Origin: Tissierellia bacterium
Lineage (GTDB): Bacteria > Bacillota > Clostridia > Tissierellales > Tissierellaceae
Direction: 5' to 3'
Length of the DNA: 33,129 nucleotides
Assembly: GCA_028708575.1 (NCBI GenBank)
Contig: JAQVYQ010000016.1
Location: 1 to 33,129 of the forward strand
The notes beneath the pieces were generated by a model. It did not search any database. It was given only the letters and a program-made list of their open reading frames with translations, and was not told the origin of the DNA. The first letter of the stretch is position 1. The number at the start of each line of letters is the position of its first letter. This document shows, one piece after another, positions 28,225 through 33,129 of this stretch. Made by a program: the position numbers and the translations under genes.

Positions 28225-28328
28225 ATTAATCCTCATTAATAAATATTTTCTTTTTAGCCTCAAAGATATTATATCATATAAGTAATCAAATCCTCTTTCT
28301 TAATATTGGACTGTCTATATTAAAAAAC

Positions 28329-28362
28329 CTCTATAACACATATAATTTCAAGTGTTATAGAG
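28329..28362 (-). terminator. Rho-independent terminator after the TPM-domain gene
   Basis: CTCTATAACAC ... GTGTTATAGAG; minus strand followed by GTTTTTTAAT. Confidence 0.85.
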
Positions 28363-28367
28363 ATTCC

Positions 28368-29114
28368 TTACCAGCTCCCACCGGCTCCACCGCCGCCAGA
28401 TCGACCGCCGCCACCTCTGGAGCCGCCTCTGCCACCACCACCGCCACCTCTGCCAAGGCCTCTTACCAAGAGAAAAGTTAGCCTTCCTCTAAAGAATTTA
28501 AAATCAATAAACAAAAATATTATTATACCTATAATGGTAAATATTCTTGGTATGGTTGGTCCACTTTGAGCTTGGTCTGCTCTAGAATAATATTGACCGT
28601 CTCTAGTCTGTAGTTCAATATTGTACTCAGATTCTATATAATTTAATATCTCTTCATAACCAGATAGTACCCCTGCATCATAATTACCTTGAGAAAAACT
28701 TGGTATTATGTTTTCTTCTATGATTCTTTTTGTTCTACCATCTGGTAATATGCCCTCTAGACCATATCCTACTTCTATCCAAAGTTCACCATTACTTGGA
28801 ACTATTAGAACTAATAATCCATTATCAAGTTCTTTACCCCCTATGTCCCATTTATCAAATAAAGCAGTTGCGTAAGTGTTTATATCCATTCCTTCCAAAT
28901 CATTTATAGTAGCCAATACTACTTGGGCACCTGTTTTTTCATAAAGCTCTATATTGGTTTCTATAATGTAGTTTTTTGTTGTATTATCTAATATATTAGC
29001 TTCATCATATACATAAAAATCATTATTTGGATTAGGAATTGCATACACAGTAGTAGATAGAAGTATTAAGAAGCTTGCTAATAATAATATATATCTATTT
29101 TTACGACTCTTCAT
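28368..29114 (-). CDS. TPM domain (YgcG-like) membrane protein with Gly-rich C-terminus
   Basis: NDFYVYDEANILDNTTKNYI; GLLVLIVPSNGELWIEVGYGLEGILPDGRTKRII; GGGGRSGGGGAGGSW tail. Confidence 0.9.
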   Translation of the reverse strand: MKSRKNRYILLLASFLILLSTTVYAIPNPNNDFYVYDEANILDNTTKNYIIETNIELYEKTGAQVVLATINDLEGMDINTYATALFDKWDIGGKELDNGLLVLIVPSNGELWIEVGYGLEGILPDGRTKRIIEENIIPSFSQGNYDAGVLSGYEEILNYIESEYNIELQTRDGQYYSRADQAQSGPTIPRIFTIIGIIIFLFIDFKFFRGRLTFLLVRGLGRGGGGGGRGGSRGGGGRSGGGGAGGSW

Positions 29115-29126
29115 TTAAGCACCCTC

Positions 29127-29684
29127 TTAAAAATTAACTTCTGGTACTTGTGCATCCTCCGCATTTATTTCAAAATACTGTCTTGATTCAAAATTAAATA
29201 TGCCTGCTATTATATTAGTTGGAAATCTTCTAATAGAAGTATTGAATTCCCTAACTGCGTCATTATATCTCATTCTTTCTGTAGAAATTCTATTTTCAGT
29301 ACCAGATAATTCTGCTTGTAATTCTAAAAAGTTTTGATTTGCTTTTAAGTCTGGATAGTTTTCTACAACTATATTTAATGATCTTATAGCTGAATCAAAT
29401 TGTTCATTAGCCTGAGCATATTCTTCAGGTGTATTTGCATTAGTAAGTCCAGATCTTGCATTAGTGATTTGCATCAATACATCTTCTTCATGACTTGCAT
29501 AGCCTTTTACTGTATTTACTAGATTTGGAATTAAATCTGCTCTTCTTTTCAAAACATTTTCAACCTGTGCCCATGCTCCGTCTATATTCTCTTCCTTAGT
29601 AACAAGACCATTGTATGATCCAAATACCATCATTAATAAAACTACTACTACAATTATAATTATAATTGCTGATTTACCTTTCAT
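29127..29684 (-). CDS. lemA: LemA family protein
   Basis: YNGLVTKEENIDGAWAQVENVLKRRADLIPNLVNTVKGYASHEEDVL. Confidence 0.95.
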   Translation of the reverse strand: MKGKSAIIIIIVVVVLLMMVFGSYNGLVTKEENIDGAWAQVENVLKRRADLIPNLVNTVKGYASHEEDVLMQITNARSGLTNANTPEEYAQANEQFDSAIRSLNIVVENYPDLKANQNFLELQAELSGTENRISTERMRYNDAVREFNTSIRRFPTNIIAGIFNFESRQYFEINAEDAQVPEVNF

Positions 29685-29851
29685 TAAATCTTATACCTCC
29701 TATTATTATAAAATACCTTCAATATATTTATATCCATATTTATTATAATACTATGCTTTTTTTAAAAATACAATTAATTAACAAAATTAGAACTGAAAAT
29801 GCACTCCTATTTATTTTGATTTAGACTTTAATTTCCTCATTACAACCACCT

Positions 29852-30481
29852 CTATTTTATCATTTTGCTATCCAATATAACATAATTAGCTCTATGTATA
29901 TATAAACTCTTTCCATCAATATTAAGTCTTGTCATCTTTGGTAAGTCTTCAGGCACTGTCACATATACTTTTTCGCCTTGAAAAACTCCTATAGGTATGC
30001 CCATTTGACTAGAGACTATTATTGTTTTTTCTTTACCTATTTCATTTTTTAAATCATTTATAAATCTATCCACTGGTACGAATCCGCCACCACTATCTAC
30101 TTCTATATCAGAAGGTAGCTCAAAATCTTCTACCATATCCAATCCCTTTTCAGCGAAGATGACAGTATTACCGACTTGAAGCATCTCATCACCATTTATG
30201 GTAATTTCAAGAACACTAGATTCAAAACCTGTTGATTCTATATCTATATTAGCTTCATTTTCTAATAGGCCTACTGTTATTCTATTACCTTCTAATTCCA
30301 ATGTCTTATTTGCATAATGGTCATAAATCAAGATATCGAATTCATTCCCTATTAAATCTCCTCTTAATACTGATAATTTATCCTTTATAGCAGCACAACT
30401 TGATAATCCGATGATGCTTAAAATCAATAAACTAATTATTATTAACTTTGTTTTTTTGCATAAATTTATTTTGTCTTTCAT
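29852..30481 (-). CDS. Uncharacterised lipoprotein, DUF5052-like
   Basis: Lipobox IGLSSCAAIKD; GNEFDILIYDHYANKTLELEGNRITVG; family name from recall. Confidence 0.65.
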   Translation of the reverse strand: MKDKINLCKKTKLIIISLLILSIIGLSSCAAIKDKLSVLRGDLIGNEFDILIYDHYANKTLELEGNRITVGLLENEANIDIESTGFESSVLEITINGDEMLQVGNTVIFAEKGLDMVEDFELPSDIEVDSGGGFVPVDRFINDLKNEIGKEKTIIVSSQMGIPIGVFQGEKVYVTVPEDLPKMTRLNIDGKSLYIHRANYVILDSKMIK

Positions 30482-30641
30482 ATTATCTTATCCTCTCTGT
30501 TTCATGGTATAATTTCTTATAAAGCTTTAATTTACCTTGATGTTAAATTATATCATATTTATATTTGATACCCTAATTTATATATACACAATAAATTTTT
30601 AAATGTTGCATATACTAAAAAAAGTTACAGGAGGAATACTT

Positions 30642-31487
30642 ATGAAATTTGATTTTAAGCGTTTTTTGCTAATAAACATTGGCTTATTTATCTTAGGATG
30701 TGGTTTGTACTTTTTCCTTATTCCATCTAGTCTTGCTGCTGGTGGTGCTGCAGGCCTTGCATTGGTAATTAGTAGTTTACTGCCAAATTTAGATTATAGC
30801 CTAGTACTGGCAATTATTAATATTAGCTTATTTATTATCGCTTTTATAGTTCTTGGTAAAGATTTTGGTGGATACACTCTTTATGCTAGTTTATCTTTAT
30901 CTGCTATGATTTTTGTATTAGAAACTTTATACCCAATGGCAAAACCATTTACAGATGATCTGTTTATTAACTTAGTATTTGGTATTCTAATATCAGGGGT
31001 TGGAATGGGTATTGTCTTTAATCAAAATGCATCAACTGGTGGAACAGATATTATAGCTAAGATAATAAATAAATATACTCATTTAGATATTGGAAAGTGT
31101 TTACTTATGTCAGACTTTCTTATTACTCTATTTGCTGCATATGTTTTTGGCCCTCGTTTAGGAATGTATTCATTATTAGGAGTAATTATTAACTCTTTTG
31201 TTATAGATAAAATGATTGCTGGATTTAATACAAAAATTAATATAATAATAATTACTAATGAATATGAGAAAGTAAATGACTACATCATTAATAAGATTGA
31301 GAGAGGTACAACAATTTTCCATGCTACAGGTGGGTATTCAAATCATGAAAAGAGAATAATAAATTCAATTGTTGATAGAAGAGAATATATAAAAATTAGA
31401 GATTATGTTAAGTTAATTGATCATAGGGCTTTTGTTTCAGTATCCTATATATCTGAAGTAGAAGGTGAAGGTTTTACATTTGATTGA
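30642..31487 (+). CDS. YitT family (DUF2179) membrane protein
   Basis: LFILGCGLYFFLIPSSLAAGGAAGLALVIS; GGTDIIAKIINKYTHLDIG; C-terminal DUF2179-like region. ATG at 30642 follows AGGAGG. Confidence 0.9.
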   Translation: MKFDFKRFLLINIGLFILGCGLYFFLIPSSLAAGGAAGLALVISSLLPNLDYSLVLAIINISLFIIAFIVLGKDFGGYTLYASLSLSAMIFVLETLYPMAKPFTDDLFINLVFGILISGVGMGIVFNQNASTGGTDIIAKIINKYTHLDIGKCLLMSDFLITLFAAYVFGPRLGMYSLLGVIINSFVIDKMIAGFNTKINIIIITNEYEKVNDYIINKIERGTTIFHATGGYSNHEKRIINSIVDRREYIKIRDYVKLIDHRAFVSVSYISEVEGEGFTFD

Positions 31488-31542
31488 TAATCAATAATAC
31501 CACTTTTAATTTACATGCAAATTTTAAGGTGAAATATATATG

Positions 31543-31582
31543 GGCAAAGAAATTTATTTAACAAAATATATTTTCTTTGTCC
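31543..31582 (+). terminator. Probable terminator after the YitT gene
   Basis: GGCAAAGAAA ... TTTCTTTGTCC then TTTATTTA; one bulge. Confidence 0.5.
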
Positions 31583-31589
31583 TTTATTT

Positions 31590-31627
31590 AGATCATTTAT
31601 ATTTATTTTACTAAATATAAATGATCT
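31590..31627. repeat. 15-bp perfect inverted repeat
   Basis: AGATCATTTATATTT (31590-31604) / AAATATAAATGATCT (31613-31627); no clear T-tract. Confidence 0.8.
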
Positions 31628-31833
31628 ATTCTCTCACCATAACCTATTCGATATGTTTCTATTTTAATACTATCATTTGTTATACTCATTTTAATCATAT
31701 TGGATTCTCCTTCTATATTATCTCCTACAAATACACCTGCTTTAAGATAAATTGTTTTTTCTATGGATTTCTCTATTGTTTCAATGCTATCATTCAAATC
31801 ATATTTTTATATGGATTTTCCTATTAATCTCAT
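31603..31833 (-). pseudogene. Possible remnant or interrupted small ORF
   Basis: ATG at 31833 reads MRLIGKSI*KYDLNDSIETIEKSIEKTIYLKAGVFVGDN...; a single in-frame TAA at 31807-31809. Confidence 0.35.
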
Positions 31834-32017
31834 GTTTCCACATATTTCTTCATATTATTACATATTTACCCATAAAAACATAAAAATCTTGGTTTTTCTC
31901 ATTTATTAATTTCTATAACTTCTAGTTGTAAAGATATTTATAAATTGGTAAGAATTTCTAATTACATTGCCAGAAATTAATAGGAATAATCATCTTATAT
32001 AAATTGATAATAAGTAT

Positions 32018-32446
32018 ATGGACAAAAAAATCTTTATATATAAATATATTGCTTATGGAACTTTGGGTTTAGGATTGGAAATTTTCTATACTGGATTTAT
32101 TTCTTTTTTAAGAAAAGACTTTACACTACAAGGAACATCCTATATTTGGATGTTTTTCATATATGGATTAGCTGTATTTGTGGAGCCTATTCATGATAGA
32201 ATTCGGGATAAAAGCTTTATAGTCAGAGGATTAATATATATGGTTTTAATATATTTTATTGAACTAATAACAGGCACAATCCTTATGTATCTTCTAGGTA
32301 AATGCCCTTGGGACTATACAGGTATTGGAAATAACTCAATTAATAGTATTGTTTCCATTTACTTTATGCCTATTTGGTTTGCGTTAGGTATGTTTCTTGA
32401 AAAAGTTCATGATTTCTTAGATAGAACAATAACATATGTGGAATAA
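32018..32446 (+). CDS. Putative ABC transporter permease, CmpB-like membrane protein
   Basis: GTSYIWMFFIYGLAVFVEPIHDRIRDKSFIVRGLIYMVLIYFIELITG...CPWDYTG typical of the family; weak RBS. Confidence 0.8.
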   Translation: MDKKIFIYKYIAYGTLGLGLEIFYTGFISFLRKDFTLQGTSYIWMFFIYGLAVFVEPIHDRIRDKSFIVRGLIYMVLIYFIELITGTILMYLLGKCPWDYTGIGNNSINSIVSIYFMPIWFALGMFLEKVHDFLDRTITYVE

Positions 32447-32469
32447 GTAAATAATTCAAGCCTGACCCC

Positions 32470-32508
32470 AAATAGAAAAGGAGGGAAATCTTCCCTCCTT
32501 TTCTATTT
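32470..32508. terminator. Bidirectional terminator between convergent genes
   Basis: AAATAGAAAAGGAGGGA-AATCT-TCCCTCCTTTTCTATTT, 17-bp perfect stem. Confidence 0.9.
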
Positions 32509-33129
32509 CATTGCTCTCATTGAGTTTAATATTGCAATAACCGCTACACCTACATCTGCAAATACTGCTTCCCACATTGTTGTGATGCCAAAGGCTGCCA
32601 TTACAAGAAATACTCCTTTAACGCCTAAAGCAAAAGCAATATTTTGATACACAATCTTTTTAGTCTTTTTAGCAACTTCAATTGCTTCTACAATTTTAGA
32701 AGGTTCATCTGTCATTATCACTATATCTGCTGCTTCTATTGCTGCATCAGATCCTAAGCCACCCATTGCAATACCTATATCAGCCCTTACTAATACTGGT
32801 GCATCATTTATTCCGTCACCAACAAAGGCAAGTTTCCCATTTTTTGATTTTTCTTCATCTAATGATTCTAGCTTTTCTACTTTATCTGCTGGCAATAACT
32901 CTGAATATACTTCATCTACGCCAAGTTCCTTAGCAACTTTTTCAGCTACAAATCTTGTATCTCCTGTTAGCATAACTGTCTTTTTTATTCCCAGATTTTT
33001 CAATGCTTTTATAGCACTAACTGAGTCCTCTTTTATTTCATCTGAAATTACTATATATCCTGCATACTCTTTATCTATAGCTATATGAACTAAAGTGCCA
33101 ATGGTTTCTACATCAGCATATGAAATATT
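32503..33129 (-). CDS. Heavy-metal P-type ATPase, C-terminal part (continues past window end)
   Basis: TGDTRFVAEKVAKELGVDEVYSELLPADKVEKL and AFVGDGINDAPVLVRADIGIAMGGLGSDAAIEAADIVIM; frame open to 33129 (NISYADVETIGTLVHIAIDKEYAGYIVISDEIK...). Confidence 0.93.
   Translation of the reverse strand, partial: NISYADVETIGTLVHIAIDKEYAGYIVISDEIKEDSVSAIKALKNLGIKKTVMLTGDTRFVAEKVAKELGVDEVYSELLPADKVEKLESLDEEKSKNGKLAFVGDGINDAPVLVRADIGIAMGGLGSDAAIEAADIVIMTDEPSKIVEAIEVAKKTKKIVYQNIAFALGVKGVFLVMAAFGITTMWEAVFADVGVAVIAILNSMRAMK

Noticed and set aside
28380-28460. GC-rich low-complexity tract
   Set aside because: It encodes the Gly-rich C-terminal tail normal for TPM/YgcG-type proteins.
31621-31827. 68-aa plus-strand ORF
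   Set aside because: Aromatic/Ile-rich AT-driven composition, no RBS, overlaps the opposite-strand remnant.
1-33129. CRISPR arrays, tRNA/rRNA genes, riboswitches, prophage or intact transposase
   Set aside because: No regularly spaced direct repeats, no recognisable RNA gene signatures and no integrase or transposase ORFs were seen by eye; subtle riboswitches would need Infernal/Rfam.

Overview
This is an AT-rich, Firmicutes-like (clostridial/Tissierellia-type) chromosomal window. No tRNA, rRNA, CRISPR array, prophage or intact transposon was recognised. It falls into four blocks. (1) 11-10498: a disaccharide phosphorolysis locus with two GH94 phosphorylases, a LacI regulator and a complete sugar ABC transporter. 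A divergent control region carries two consensus-like sigma-A promoters and two ACGAAAACG operator-like sites. (2) 10564-21121 (minus strand): a poly-gamma-glutamate (PGA) type locus with ggt lipoprotein, DUF6305-like lipoprotein, DctM-like permease, an unlisted 47-aa membrane ORF, two membrane-anchored M14-type zinc carboxypeptidases, pgsB-pgsC-pgsW, histidine kinase and response regulator. No recognisable capA/pgsA or DctP/DctQ is present. (3) 21293-28263 (minus strand): a small protein built of 11-residue repeats, then a gltS-ftcD-fchA-hutD-like operon. Upstream of that operon are a clear sigma-54 (-24/-12) promoter, a pair of TTTGCA-N3-TGCAAA dyads, and a two-component system with an SBP_bac_3 sensor kinase and a GAFTGA-containing NtrC-family activator. 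(4) 28368-33129: TPM/YgcG-like and LemA proteins, a DUF5052-like lipoprotein, a YitT-family protein, a CmpB-like membrane protein and a partial metal P-type ATPase. The most interesting items are the integrated PGA synthesis/cleavage/transport/sensing locus lacking CapA, the sigma-54 glutamate circuit, and the 11-mer repeat protein. All family assignments come from reading motifs and recall; no database search was run.
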